From NCBI RefSeq assembly GCF_000313135.1, contig NW_004457598.1, positions 142,026-206,025 of the forward strand: DNA of 64,000 nucleotides, in the 5' to 3' direction. The position numbers were made by a program, and so were the translations under genes. Below, one piece after another: positions 1-11,961 of the stretch. The notes under the pieces are model-generated. The model saw nothing but the letters and a program-made list of their open reading frames with translations, ran no database searches and was not told the DNA's origin. How positions within the stretch are numbered: the stretch's first letter is position 1; the number at the start of each line of letters is the position of its first letter. The DNA comes from Acanthamoeba castellanii str. Neff (Eukaryota > Discosea > Longamoebia > Acanthamoebidae).

Positions 1-168
1 AGAGGGAGGTGGCGGTGGCGGCGGCGGCGGAGGGACGTGCACCCGCCCCAAGCCCCACAACAGCGGCGTGTACCCGTCGAGGGGCTGAGCAAGGCTGTAA
101 GAGGGTGCACAAGGGAGAGATGGGAGGGGCAGCGTACAGCGCGTGGACGGCTTGAGCTTGGGCAGCAT
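1..168 (-). CDS. possible 5' end of an unknown minus-strand gene (partial)
   Basis: Reading the minus strand, an ATG at 168 opens a short exon to 138 that ends at GTACGC, the donor form used by many genes here, with CAG acceptors near 95 and 85. All three joinings keep an open frame to the window edge, so the frame cannot be fixed. One frame gives a segment like a loose ankyrin turn (DGYTPLLWG) followed by a proline run; another gives a basic stretch. It may equally be an internal exon beginning after the CAG at 169-171. No function is assigned. Confidence 0.25.
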   Translation of the reverse strand, partial: MLPKLKPSTRCTLPLPSLPCAPSYSLAQPLDGYTPLLWGLGRVHVPPPPPPPPPPS

Positions 169-686
169 GCTGGCGAAGATTATATCAATCGACCAGCGGC
201 AGATTGAGAATCAATCCCAGAGTAAAGTGGTAAACAAAAAAAGGGCGTGAGTGAAATTTCACACATCATTTTTGTCCTTTATTTTCCACAACCCAACAAA
301 GGGGCAATGACAGATGGTGGGATTCTGTACAATATTAATAGCTCATTTATCTTCTCCAGAGACACATGTCTTATTGTTGGGCAGGGAGCTAACCCTCCAC
401 AAGAAAGACCAAGGGGTGCCTTTGGGATGTGTTTCAACAACAGCAGAATAATCAATTACACATGCATGTGGGGCTGTACCTTTTGAACCTGGCAACAACA
501 TAAAGGGTGGAGCACCACAAGAGGGGCACTGCAGAATGACTTTGCAAACCCTGAATGGAAGGTTGGCTCAGGCAATTATTGGAAAAGCAAGTCTGCTGTT
601 TAGGAAGAAGAACTTGGTCAGAGAAATGGCATATGCCAAGTATTTGGCTGCCCTGAGTTGGCAGTTTCAGTGTATCCTTTGTCCTA

Positions 687-960
687 CCTGCCTGCCCACC
701 CACCCATGTCCCCAGCCACCCTGCCACCTGCCAGCAGCAGGTTGCAGAGCACCCTGGTGACATCTCATTTGTGTTGTGGGCTGCACCCCTAGAACCTGCA
801 TACACAATGGTGTTGGTATCCAAAAAGCCCACCTGCCAGCCTGCACCATATCTGCCCACATGCCTGCCCACCCACTCACCACCCTGCCTGCCTGTCCACC
901 CACCTGGCGGCCTGCCCTCATGCCCACCTGCCCACCCACCTGGCAGCCTGCCCACCCAGC
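687..960. repeat. degenerate C-rich repeat (CCTGCC / CCCACC units)
   Basis: Many imperfect copies of CCTGCC, CCCACC and CCACCTG run through this interval, interrupted by unrelated sequence near 735-835. The pattern resembles a minisatellite or low-complexity tract. Both strands have ORFs across it (proline-rich on plus, glycine/tryptophan/arginine-rich on minus), but these are by-products of the repeat. Confidence 0.6.
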
Positions 961-1198
961 AGCAAAATGCCACTCTTTATGCACAGAAACAGTGAAACAA
1001 AGTGCTTTAAATATTCCCTAGAGTATGTTTTTGTGATGGAATAATGAGATTATTTGTTAGGTACACAGGAATATTAATGTGATAATGCACATGTGATGAG
1101 ATAAAATGTGGTTATCTAACTCCATTCTCATTTTCTGCTGTGTGAACTCCCAGCACAATGTGGCCTGAAAGTGTATGTGTATGTGACAGAATATTGAT

Positions 1199-1563
1199 AA
1201 CCAAGTGTTCATGAAAAAGGGTCACTAAATCAACTATCTGTACAAAAAAGGCCACCATTTGGCTGTTTTTCATGAGGTTGGTGTACAGATCAAGGAAAGC
1301 TTGGGCATCATTTTCAGAAAATGTGCGTCGGATTGCAATTTTGCAAAATATGTGCATTTATGAGGTCTTTTCTTGCATTTTCTACACATTTTCCGTTCAC
1401 ATTTCTCAGATTTTGTGCATTGAACTGGTCGAAGTGTACTGATGACACCAGTCTGTTTCTGGAGGGTGTGCAGATACTGGTGTTACAGCCCTGACAATCT
1501 GTACATGCTGCCAGATAGTTAGCAAAAAAAGAGTCACTGACCCTTTTTCATGAACACTTGGTT
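1199..1563. repeat. 26-bp perfect inverted repeat enclosing about 313 bp
   Basis: Bases 1199-1224 are the exact reverse complement of 1538-1563 (26 of 26). The arms begin AACCAAGTG and end AGGGTCA. The total span of 365 bp would fit a MITE-like element or a long hairpin. No clear flanking target-site duplication is visible. Confidence 0.75.
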
Positions 1564-1990
1564 GTTTAGGCATAAGCAATAGACTATTGATGTAACAAAG
1601 GCAATAGGAAGGGATGGGGGAGAATGAGGCTTGGGGACATTAGCAAGTTTTTCTTTATTCTCTTGTTGTGGTGATGTACACCAGAGGTCCTTTCTCCTCT
1701 TCCTTAGTGGGGTAGCCTTCACTAGCCAATTCAACTCTCTTTAACCACCAATCTTTGTTCTCTTGAGTTGGAATGGAAAAAGTTGGATAAATGCACTGTG
1801 CTTGAGAGCTCCTGTTAGCTCAACATTCCAAAGACAAAGCAAAGATCAAAGCATGATAGGCATGGCATATTAGACCACCACTACTTTAGCTAGTAGTACA
1901 CTGTGGGATTGAAGCAATTTCTCAAGAATGAGCAGTGCCACATGGCCTGCATGGTACCTTGCAATGATGGACCAACAACATTTGCTATTG

Positions 1991-2176
1991 TTATTCCTAT
2001 TTGCATGAAACCATGAGCACTTGATGGGTCCTTTTTGCGGTGAAAAACTGCCAACAAAACAAACAAAAGGGACAGGTTTGTTTGCACTAGAAGAAAAAGT
2101 GTTAGGCTGGCCTTATCAACTTTAACCACAAAAAACAACCCATCGAGTGCTCACGGTTTCATGCAAATAGGAATAA
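1991..2176. repeat. 39-bp inverted repeat (2 mismatches) enclosing 108 bp
   Basis: Bases 1991-2029 match the reverse complement of 2138-2176 at 37 of 39 positions. The loop is 108 bp. The arms are unrelated to those at 1199-1563. It could be a small palindromic element or the product of an inverted duplication. Confidence 0.75.
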
Positions 2177-2726
2177 TGCAACACTATTAGCAAAAACAAA
2201 ATAGAGCCGTTGCTTCAGACCGGTAAATTTGGCGCGAAATTTTTTTCCTGCCGTTAACCGCGCAGTACGCGGTGTGCGAATGGCCGGCCACCGATGACCG
2301 TAAGCCCGGTCCGCGCACCGCGAGAGGAAATAACACGGTAACGTTCTCCGTGCGGGGGGGGGGGTTGAACCGTCTTTCCTCAGTCTTCGGGCCGGCCCAG
2401 TCTTTTTCAGCACAGCCCACCACAGTACCCCACCACCGTACGCGTACCTCTCAATCTGGCTCCACTTACCCTCTACATCGCATCACATTCGCATCACATG
2501 TGCCGATCACAATCAATCCTCGGATCATCGGCCCAAATCCTCGGTCTTTCACGAATTTCTACAAATTTCACGCTCGGTGATCTGCTGAGTAGCAGCCATC
2601 TGCGCTCATACAGGGAGTGGGCGAGATGGCCCTACTCGAGCAAGCTAGTGATCCTCTCGCTCGGGCTTGTCGTTCCTGTGCTTATGAGAGTGATGTTTTG
2701 TCTTGTCCTCTACTGCAGACATCAAC

Positions 2727-3113
2727 ATGAGCACTCGCGGCAAGAAGGTCGGCGTCGCCAAGAAGAAGACCATCAGCAAGAAGAGCGCCAAGGGCAAGAA
2801 GGAGAAGGACCCGAATGCGCCCAAGAGGCCGAAGACCGGCTACATCTTCTTCTCGGCTGAGGAGAGGGTGAAGGTGAAGGAGGATAACCCCGATCTTGGC
2901 TTCGGCGACATCACCAAGCAGGTGTCGGCCAAGTGGAAGGACATGTCGGAGGAGGAGAAGGAGCCCTACCTCACGCTCGCCAAGAAGGACAAGGAGAGGT
3001 ACGAGAAGGAGATGTCCAAGTACAAGACCGCCTCTGCCTCCAAGAAGAAGAAGAAGGCCGATTCCGACGAAGATGACGATGAGGATGACGATGACGACGA
3101 TTCCGACGAGTAA
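2727..3113 (+). CDS. HMGB-type high-mobility-group protein, single HMG box
   Basis: Single coding exon, 128 aa. A lysine-rich N-terminus (about residues 1-28) leads into one HMG box (about 29-98) starting DPNAPKRPKTGYIFF, with the expected aromatic and proline positions and the WKDMSEEEKEPY segment. The tail is lysine-rich and then a run of Asp/Glu/Ser, as in yeast Nhp6-like and animal HMGB proteins. HMGB proteins bend DNA without sequence specificity and act in chromatin and transcription. The start is the ATG nine bases after a likely 5' UTR splice acceptor at 2718; an upstream in-frame TTG is not a credible start. The gene faces the convergent RasGEF gene. Confidence 0.93.
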   Translation: MSTRGKKVGVAKKKTISKKSAKGKKEKDPNAPKRPKTGYIFFSAEERVKVKEDNPDLGFGDITKQVSAKWKDMSEEEKEPYLTLAKKDKERYEKEMSKYKTASASKKKKKADSDEDDDEDDDDDDSDE

Positions 3114-3668
3114 GCAGGCGCACCAACACTGCCGCGACTGCGAGATTCCCCGTCGTATGCGGCATCAGCTTTTCGATCGATTCTACTTCTCTATCTATCC
3201 CTCATCCACCAACCCACTCAAGATCATCAAGAAGAGGATGCAGCACTCGGCATAACAAAACAACATCTGTTCGATGCAGCTCGGAGTTGAGCTCGTTCGT
3301 TTTGTAAAAATACAGTGAACACCCAGAACCACCTCGACCTCCATCTTCATAAGTAATACTCACGCTGATCTTGTTCTCGGAAGCGTTGCCAAGAACGTTC
3401 CTGCGCGATCGTGCAGCAATAAATAAATAAAATATAATAAATAGAGAGAGACGAATTGTAATAATATTTAGTAAATAATAATGAAACACACAGCCGCCGT
3501 CGCACGGCCGACGCGACCATCATCGCCCTCCTTCCGTCCATCGCCTCGTGTGGTGCCCGCAGGTCCGATCCGATCGATGGTGGCGCACAGTTGAAGCTTC
3601 CAACGATTGATGAAGAGGAACCGAGAGCGCTTGACTCTTTTGTAGTTGGAACCTGGCCCTCGGCACAC
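3114..3668. other. convergent intergenic region, 3' UTRs
   Basis: Lies between the stops of the HMG-box gene and the RasGEF gene. It contains an A/T-rich stretch at about 3418-3482 with several AATAAA-like words that may serve 3'-end formation. ORFs crossing it lack any recognisable domain. Confidence 0.5.
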
Positions 3669-6600
3669 CTACTGGATGTCTGACCGTCCAGCGTTACGAG
3701 GCTCGACCTGCGCCACTCGAACGTCAGCATTTGTTTGACCGCACACACCGCACACACGCACACACCGCACAGTGTGGCTCGTAGTTTGTACCTTGAGAGA
3801 AAGGCTATACAGTTGTTTTTCATCGAGCTGGACGGGCTCCTTGAGGAAGTTCTGGATCTCCTCGACGCGCTGGAGGTTGTAGCCGGTCTTCTGGAACCGC
3901 TCCAGGAGGGAGATGACCCCGTAGACCAGCTTGTGTTTGGAGAAGTTGATCAGGTTCTCCACCTTGTTTCGGTTGCCGTCCTCGATGAACGTCAGATCCT
4001 GCAGACACACGCCACTGTATGTTTTCACGCACATGCACACATGGCACACACACGACATGTGAGTAGAAAGCAAATTAATAATAATAATAATAATAAAAGC
4101 AAAAGCAAAAGCAAAAGCAAAAAATCAAAGCGCGGGGAGACAGCGTACATGTAGGGGATGGCGGGAGGGTTGCTCGAGGTGAGCCTGACTCGGTATTGCT
4201 TGAACGACGAGTTCATCGACATGAGCTCCTCCAGCTCTTGGAGCGCAGTGGCCGACGTCTACAGGTGAGCAAGCGGCAAGTGAGTAAAACCACCCGCGCG
4301 TCAGCACCACCACAAACAGTGCAAACAACATGTTAATTTCTTCGCTCTTGAAAACGCGAAACGGACCTTGGGCAGGCGGGCCTTGGTCCACTGCAACCGG
4401 GCGACGGCCGAGTTGCTGAAGCCGGCGATGAACGCCTGGAGGAGGTGGTAGTTGCCCAGGTCGCGCAGTTCCTCCGCCGTACGGATGAAGCGCGTGAGCA
4501 GCTTGACTCGCTCTCTGATTTTCTGTTGTGAACGACACACAAAGCACCGGGGGAGAGAATGGGGGGGGGGATTGGAAAGTGTGTGAGTGCTACTAGGCTC
4601 GGGGACAAAGGCACTGCAGTCGCCGGGCGAAACGAACCCTCTGTTGGAGGAGGGCGGTGGAAACAGCGCGCGAGATGCTGTTGAAGTATTCGATGAAGGC
4701 CATCAGGTTGGGTGCCAGGTGCTGCGTCGAGGGCTTGGACCACGGCTGCCCGAAGAACTCAAACAGCTGCAACGCCAACAAAATGGTGAGAACAGCAGCC
4801 TCGCACCACTCGGAGCGTGGGGGGTGGGGTGGGCTTACCCTTATGGCTGCGAAGAGCTCGTAGGAGCGGATGGTGAGCTGACGCGCGAGTTCCACCTCGT
4901 CAACGATGAACCAATTTGGCCTATCCAACGATCGAGGCACCTACAGCAGTCCCAGCGAAAGAAGAAGTCACATATGTCAGTCACACCACAACCCACCAGT
5001 GCAAAGAATGCCAACGAGACGGTGGCCTTACCCGAGGCAGCGGGGCAAACTCCATCGACACCTGCTTTCCCTTGGCGCCGGTGCCCATCGTCTGTTCGAG
5101 GGAAGCGTGAGCACCATGCACACAAAGACGATGTGCCCCATTGTGATTGTGGGGGGGAGCGTACGTTGGATTCGATGGACTGGAGGATGCGCTGGTGCAG
5201 GACCAACGCGGACGAGGTGCCGCCCTCCTTGACCATTGTTTGGTTGAGGAACTCAATCAACCGCTCCAGCAGCTGGTCCTCGTCGTAGAAGTCGTAGAAG
5301 TACTCGTCCACCCACACCTTGAGCAGGTACAGGATACGCCGCTGCGTCTTCTCCGCCCTGCCCTTGCCGTCTGGATTACCCAAAACCCCAAAGGGACCGT
5401 CAGCCCGTTGCGCGGAGAAGGAACCTTGTGTGTGTGTCGTGTGTAGTGTGCGCGCGTGTGTGTGGTGCGCACCGGCTTCCTCTGGCGGTGGCGGAGGAGT
5501 GGGGGCTCCTTCGCCCTCCTTCTTCTTCTTTTTGTCCTTCTTGTCCTTCTTCTCGGGGGTGGTGGAGCCCTTGGACTCCTCGGCGGGTGGCGGCAGGGAC
5601 GCCCTCTCGATCTCCTCGCTGCAGGTGAGGTAGCGCTTGAGCAGGTAGTCGAGCACCACCCGCGACGAGGTGAACGCGTGATGCGTGAGTAGGAACGCCT
5701 TCGTGTACTCGGGCTCTATCGTAGGCACAGCGCACATGCGTCAGCAGCGCAAATGAGAAAGCGGAGTGTCGTGTCGTGTCGCGTACCGTAGATGGGCGTT
5801 TCGATGAGGTGGTCGATGAGCGACGAGAGGGACCCGGCCTTGACCTCGGTCGTAGAGCCTTCCTCGAAGGCGAGCTTCTTGAAGCTCTCGTCGGGCATCT
5901 CCTCGCCGCCCTCCTCGCCGTCGCCGCCGCCGCCGCCGGGTCCCTGGGCGGCCTTGGCCTCCTCCTCCTTGTCGCCCGTGGCTCCCGCCAGCTCCTCCAC
6001 CGAGGCGAACACGCCGTTCTTAACGAAGAGCAGACGAGAGTAGGCCTCTACCTGCTGTGCGTGGAGCGACAGCTTCTCGTCCAGCAGCGCGACTGTGCGT
6101 GTGGGGCGGGGGGGGAGGGGCAGGTAAGCACCGCGCGCACGTGGCGCACAGGCGGGAAGGGGGTGGGGGGGGGGTGGCGGCTGACCTTCGTCCGGGGTCT
6201 TGCGGTAGTAGAGCTCGTACTCCTCGCCCTTGGCGTTAACCTTGGACGCGATCTGGGTCTTGACCTCGCACACGGGCACCATGAAGTCCACCGGGAAGTG
6301 TGTGTAGATGGGCATCTGGGCCTGCCCGTGTCAACACACGCACATTTGAGAGAGTGAGATTCGGGTTGAGCTTCATTGATCAGGCCACAGCCTTGGAGGG
6401 GGGAGGGGACAAGCCGACTGTACCTTGTTGAACAGCCGCGAGGCGGAGCGCGAAAAGGTGGCGTACTTCTCGTTCTTGGTCATCTGCGCCGATACCTTCT
6501 CGCTGTACACGAGCACCATGATCGGCTTCCTTCGTACCAGGTAGCACAGGCAATCCTACGGTAGCGGAGGAGACACGCTCGAACATCAATCCCGTGTGCC

Positions 6601-9600
6601 CCGCAATGATGAAACCAAGAACCCGGGTAGTGGGTTATGGGTTGTGGTGCCAAGCAAGTACCTCGGGTCCGTATTTGTAGGCGTTGAACTTCTTGTCCTC
6701 CTGCAGCCATGAGCTCTCCTGGTCGGGATTCGCTCGCTGCAGGTACAGGCCGTAGTTCATGTAGTTCCTCTTCTCACTGGCGGAGCACGCACCACAGGAC
6801 GAGTCGGCGAGCGAGTTCCCAAATTAATATGGGGGGGGGGAAGAGAGGGCGCGTACCTGTCGGGCAGGACGCGCGAAGCCATGTCGCGGAGGATGTCCTC
6901 CACCTTGTGCATGGGGTCGAACTGCATAAAGTCGACGGCCTCCTGCGAGAGAATCTTGACCTTGATACCCATGCCCTTCATCTTCAGCTCCAACAGATCC
7001 TGTGGCCAATGGTCGAGCAACCGCACACGTGTAAGCAACCGCAGACAACACATTTGGAGGGCCGAGAGCGAGGTGGCGGGGAAGCCCGTACGTCAGACAT
7101 GTAGAGTCCGGCATAGGCGGCTAGTCGCTCGGTGTCCACAAGCCACGCCCCCTCCTCCTGAACAGGGTTCTCCTTCTCCTTCTCCTGCTTCTCCTTCTCT
7201 GCGGCGATCTTGAGCTGCTGTTGCTGCTCCTCCTCCAGCTTCTTCTTTTCCTTCTTGGTAATGGTGGTCCTTCGCCGGCTCTACACTCAGTCGATACAAC
7301 GACTCGTTAGCCGTTGCGCTCATCGGTGTTGATTTAGGCGGTGGTTCGCGGTGTACCTTCTTCAGCGGAGACATGGGGGAGTCCGGCGCCATAGACGACT
7401 TCTGTGTCATGGTGCTTCCGCCACCCTTGCCCTTATTCCAATACAAACCTGAGAGAAAGAGAGAAGGAGGAGGAGGAGAAGAGGAGAAAGAGGCCAGTCA
7501 ATCAGTTCCCAACCTGGTTAGGTTGGTGGCGTGGTAGATACCCCAATCGTATTCCTCCCAGGCGGACACGTGGGGGAATCGACTCCGCACGAGCGAGACG
7601 GCGTCGGCGCACGTCCTATGCGGGTCGAACCGCATCTTCGTGAGCGTCAGAGTGTTGATGACGTCCGTAGCGTTACAGGTGATCTTGAGGATCCACGGCC
7701 TGAGCCTGAACTCGGCCAGCACCTGGCCCTTCAGCTCGTAGAACCCGCAGTGCCGGTGCTCATCGGGCCACAATCCGTCGGGGTTGGTCTCCGTCGGCAC
7801 GATGAACAGGCCCCAATCGAACCTCGTCGCCTCCATCTCCGGGTATTGGGCTGTGTTGTTGGGTGTGACGTCAGTATGGACGGATCAAAAAGGGCGCTTA
7901 CGTGTGACAGAGGCAGATCGTACACTTGACTTTCAGCGAGATGTCGGCGATAGTCTTGGACGCATCGAATGGCACGATGAGGTGGCCTTTCGCGCCGGTG
8001 ACCATCGGCATCTGGATGGACGTCCCGAGCGTCACCACCTTGATGCGCATGTAGTCCTCATAGGGCACCCTGAGTGAAGTGGGCACCAAGGTCAGCTGAC
8101 AGGGGAAAAGCGACGCGGCAAAGCTTTCTGGAGTCAGCAAGACGCACTGTTCCTCCTCCCAGTTGTCCTCCCCTTCCTCATCTGAGGCGTAGGTGTCGTC
8201 GTTTTCGGTGAACGCGGTGTCTCCCGTCGTCGGGTCCGTAGATGAGGCGTCATCATCCGAGTCCGAATGATCGTTGTCGCTATCGTCTGCTCGGATAGAT
8301 GGGGCGGGAGCGCGGCGGTTAGCGCCTTCACATAAATCTTCATGTTGCCGTTGGCGTTGGATGGTGCGCACCATGGCCCTCGTCGGTGGTCTTCGACGCG
8401 GCGGCAAGGCGGTTGAGGTTGGTGATTGAGTTGAGGCGGCGGACCTGTCGCAACTTGTCGACGGGCGACCCCACAGGCGCATCGCCCGGTCCCAGCGAGC
8501 CGGACCGCTCGGAGCGCTTGGGGTACGAGGGCGTCTTCCTTCGCGCCGGCTTCTTCCCCTTCTTGGCCTTGCGCTGCAGCATGTACTCGAGGTCCTCGTT
8601 GTCGTCCTCCATGAAGGCCTCGAAGATATCCACCTCCGATTGCCACTCAGAGTGCGACGACCCGGCCGAATTCTCAGCCCACTGTCGTGCGTAGGAGGGC
8701 TGTTAGCCACATTTCAAGAAAATGCCGTAATTAGAGAGAGGTGGACGCACCATGATCTTGTCGAGAATGCCCAAGTCGATCAGACACTTGCGGATCGCCA
8801 CGCGGACGGTGACGTTGCTCGTCACGCTAATGATGGTGTTGATCAGACGCATGGAGTGCAGACGCAGGCACTTGCGCGCGTCCTCCTCTTTGGCATCCTC
8901 AGGAGTGGCCTCCTGCGCTGCGGCAGGCTCCTCCGGAGCTTTCTCGGCCGCGGTCGCAGGCGCCGGCTGCGCAGCCAAACACAAGAGATCGGGTGAACCA
9001 CTGGGCATACGCGCACTTGAAATGGATTGCCCGCGGAGAGCAGCGCGTACGCTTTCGGCCTTGGCGTCCTCGGTGGGGCTGCCACCCTCGGCCTTGCTCT
9101 TGTCATCCGCTTTGTCGTCGGCACCGCTGTCCTTGGGCGCCGGCCTGTTTCGCTCCTCCCACACCTCGGTGCTGTCCTGCTCCTGGGCACTGCCGAGCAG
9201 GTTGATGAGGAGCCTGAAGCGCTCCCGCTTCCTGACCTGGGGCAACTCCTCCCGGTTCTTCTTCTCCACCAAGTGTCGTCTCACTTTCTCCAGAGCCAAC
9301 AACATTTTCTGAAGTTGATCAGGAAAACGAAGCGTGAGTCGATAAAACAAAATAGGACATGACGAACACCAGCGCGTTTGAGTCTTGCACCTTTCTTCCG
9401 ATCACCTTGATCCTGGCAAGGTCGGCCAGAAGCTTGGCGGCGATCTTCCGCAGCGACGGGAGCACGGTGGGCAGAAGTGCGAACGCCAGGGCGTCGACAC
9501 AGCCTGGACAGCAATTAATGAAGAGGTCACGGGTCAGGATAACGAGAGGCCTCCCCGGTGCATTCAAGGAAGAGCAGCAGACGAACCGGTGGTGCCGAGC

Positions 9601-11961
9601 ACGTCTCTCAGCTTTACGCGGATGAGGATCTTGTAGCAGTGAAGCGCCTCGTAGTGCAACATGCAGGCATCGTTATTTACATGCCGCAGCTGCTTCGCGT
9701 TCCTCTCGAGCACAGTGAGCAGGTTGATAAGGCCTGTGGGTGAACCACGAACAACAAATCGATTAGCCACTGTGGTCGTTTCAATTGGAAAGGCAGGGGG
9801 GAGAGAGAGAGGACGCTTTTGTCGTACCCTTGGCGGCGATGAACGCGTCGAGCCACGCGTGAGGCTGGTACATGAGCTTGTCTCTGAGCGCAATCATCTC
9901 GTCGGCGAGAACTTCCTTGTCGGTGCCTTCGAGCAGGCGCGCAAAATATTCTGGACTGTCGTCAGCCTGCATGAGGGATGGATGCAAGGTCAGCTATCTG
10001 GGCATGGTGCAATTTCAGCGCGCGAGTGCCCTTACCCCGACGGAAGGCACGACTCTGGCCCGGTTGATGGCGTTGTTTCTGAACTTCTGTCTCGGCGACA
10101 CGTCGCCGCCTGAAGAGCGAGAAGACGGAGGGGCCATGCCCTGTTAGGTAGAGATGATGAATGGGCCGGGTGGGTTGCACGTACCGGCTGCCTGCATAGG
10201 TGGCGGAGGGGCGAGCATGGATGCGGGCGGAGGCGCAGGTGCGGCGGGAGTGTGGTGGTGCGAGGAACTGGGGGATGGCACATGGTGCGACCTCCCTAAC
10301 GTGGAGCTTCGCCGCCGCGATGATGATGCTGTTCGCAACCCCAGAGAAAGCAAAACGGGATTAGACTGGGGTGCTGTCGCAAGGGTGCGAAGGAAGATGA
10401 TGGACATACGTTGGGAGTCTTCATCGCTGCTGATCGAGTTCGTGCGCTGCATGATTTTCCTCTGGGCGGCCTGCTCCTCCATCTTGGCCTTCAACGCGGG
10501 CCGGAGGAGCGAGAGAGAACCTAAAGAAGGAATAGGGTGAAGCATGTTAGTGGTAGCGCACCTCGCGGTGCCAACGTGGAGGAAAGGATACCGTATTTAG
10601 TGATCACTTCAACCACGTTCACGTCGAGCGGGTTGTCTTTGAGGTCGAACGTTTGGAGCTCGGTGAACTTCTCGGCCCACAATTCAAGGGGCACCTCGGG
10701 TATTTTGTTGCTGTTCAGCAGCAGAAGCTTGAGCTGGGACAGCTGTTCCATACCCACACAGCACGCACGTAACACAAGAGGCGTTAGCAATGTGTAGGCC
10801 AATGGCGCTATTGGGAGAGGGTCTTGCCTTGGTGAACTTCTGCGGCACGGTAGTAAGCCTGTTGTGATCCAAATGGAGCTCCGTCAAGGAAGTAGTCTTA
10901 AAGACGAACCTGGGCGTTTCCTGCGGAAGTGGGAGAGCGGTGAGCATTAGGCCTCCGTTAAAGGAGAGCTGCTCTACGAGGTAAAGCAGGCACGCCTGGG
11001 TACCTTGAAGTTGTTGTGGCCGAGGTTGACCGCTCGCAGCTTGAGCTCCACCTTCACTCCCCTGGGCAGGTTCTAAGAGGCGCGGGAAGAGAGCGGATGA
11101 GTGAGTGCCAGGGGAGGCTAGACGCACCACTCTAAAAGACGGCACGCAACGTAGGGCTGAGAAGCACAAAAGAGGCGGTAGTACCATCTCTGAGAGCTGG
11201 TTGTTGGACAAGTCCAATATCTCCAGGTGCGAGAGCTTGGCCAGCGCCTCGGTAGGGAACTCGGTCAAGCGATTGCCGTCAAGCTTGAGCTGAGTGAGTT
11301 TCTGTTTATAGTCGGAAAGATATGACCGAGGCAAAGTGCAGAGTGAGCGAAAGGAGCGAGTACGAAGCAAGAGAGAGGCTCGAGCGTAAGGAGGAGAAGG
11401 AAGACGCTTTGGACCGAGATGCAGAATCGAAAGGAGGTGAGGGGCTAGGGAGGGTACCCCGAGCTGTTCGAGATTGTCTGGAAGGCGTTCGATGGCGTTC
11501 TTGGCCAGGTGAAGAGAGACGAGGTTGGTCAGCATGAAGATTTGGGCAGGGACCTCGGTGAATTTGTTCTCGTCCAGGCTGAGCCGGCGGAGGAAGATCA
11601 TCTTCTCGAGGCCGACGTTGTCCTCAACGATCTTGAGGGCGTTCTTGTTGAGGTCAAGTGTGGCTAGAGTCTCGAACATGGCGTTGAACGCCTTGGGCAG
11701 CTGCTTGATGGCATTGTTGGCCAAGTTGAGCTCCTTGAGCTCGCATTTGGTGTTGGCGTTGGCCAGTTCGGGCGGTATGGCCTTTAGACTCGAAGAGGTT
11801 ATCGTAAGCCCCGTGAGGGAGGGCAGCTTGGACGTAACCGCCTTGATGTGCTGCGCCTTGACCTTTTTCTTCAGGTTCGCAACCACGAAGCACATCCCCT
11901 CCTCCTCTCCCAGTGAGGGGAAGGCATTCTGCTCAATCATTCGCGCGAGGTCGTTTCCCAT
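3669..11961 (-). CDS. LRR - GBD/FH3 - FERM-like - RasGEF multidomain protein
   Basis: Predicted guanine nucleotide exchange factor for a Ras-family GTPase, 1806 aa from 33 exons: 11961-11458, 11301-11185, 11072-11004, 10920-10828, 10742-10592, 10520-10410, 10328-10185, 10109-10036, 9966-9828, 9733-9587, 9503-9391, 9308-9051, 8966-8751, 8681-8372, 8286-8148, 8069-7924, 7850-7542, 7448-7357, 7280-7092, 6999-6857, 6776-6662, 6555-6424, 6321-6186, 6092-5787, 5715-5473, 5370-5165, 5091-5032, 4940-4839, 4766-4638, 4522-4367, 4258-4149, 4014-3792, 3707-3669. The exon sum is divisible by three with one stop. Domains: leucine-rich repeats (about 40-311), Ser/Pro linker, formin-like GBD/FH3 armadillo region (about 422-712), acidic linker, ubiquitin-like/talin-head-like FERM modules (about 862-1290), RasGEF N domain (about 1345-1480) and catalytic RasGEF (about 1570-1806, with DLTFIEDGN and a terminal SLKVEPRN). 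The intron at 10743-10827 has a GC donor. No formin FH2 domain is present. Confidence 0.85.

Larger units (their letters stand above)
169..2726. other. lower-G+C intergenic island with repeats, no supported gene
   Basis: Visibly richer in A/T than the gene-dense remainder. It holds a C-rich repeat (687-960) and two inverted-repeat structures (1199-1563 and 1991-2176). Short minus-strand ORFs exist (1112-1357, 1534-1734, 1890-2138) but are interrupted. One, near 1400-1530, has a cysteine cluster (CTDCQGCNTSIC), so a decayed transposable element is possible. From about 2220 base composition returns to the local norm, and 2220-2726 is the likely promoter and 5' UTR of the HMG-box gene. A pyrimidine tract ending CTGCAG at 2718 looks like the acceptor of a 5' UTR intron; its donor may be the GTGATC near 2577. 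Confidence 0.5.

Noticed and set aside
3735..4154. 139-aa plus-strand ORF with a lysine/serine-rich end
   Set aside because: Antisense of RasGEF exons and of an intron holding AAT and AGCAAA repeats.
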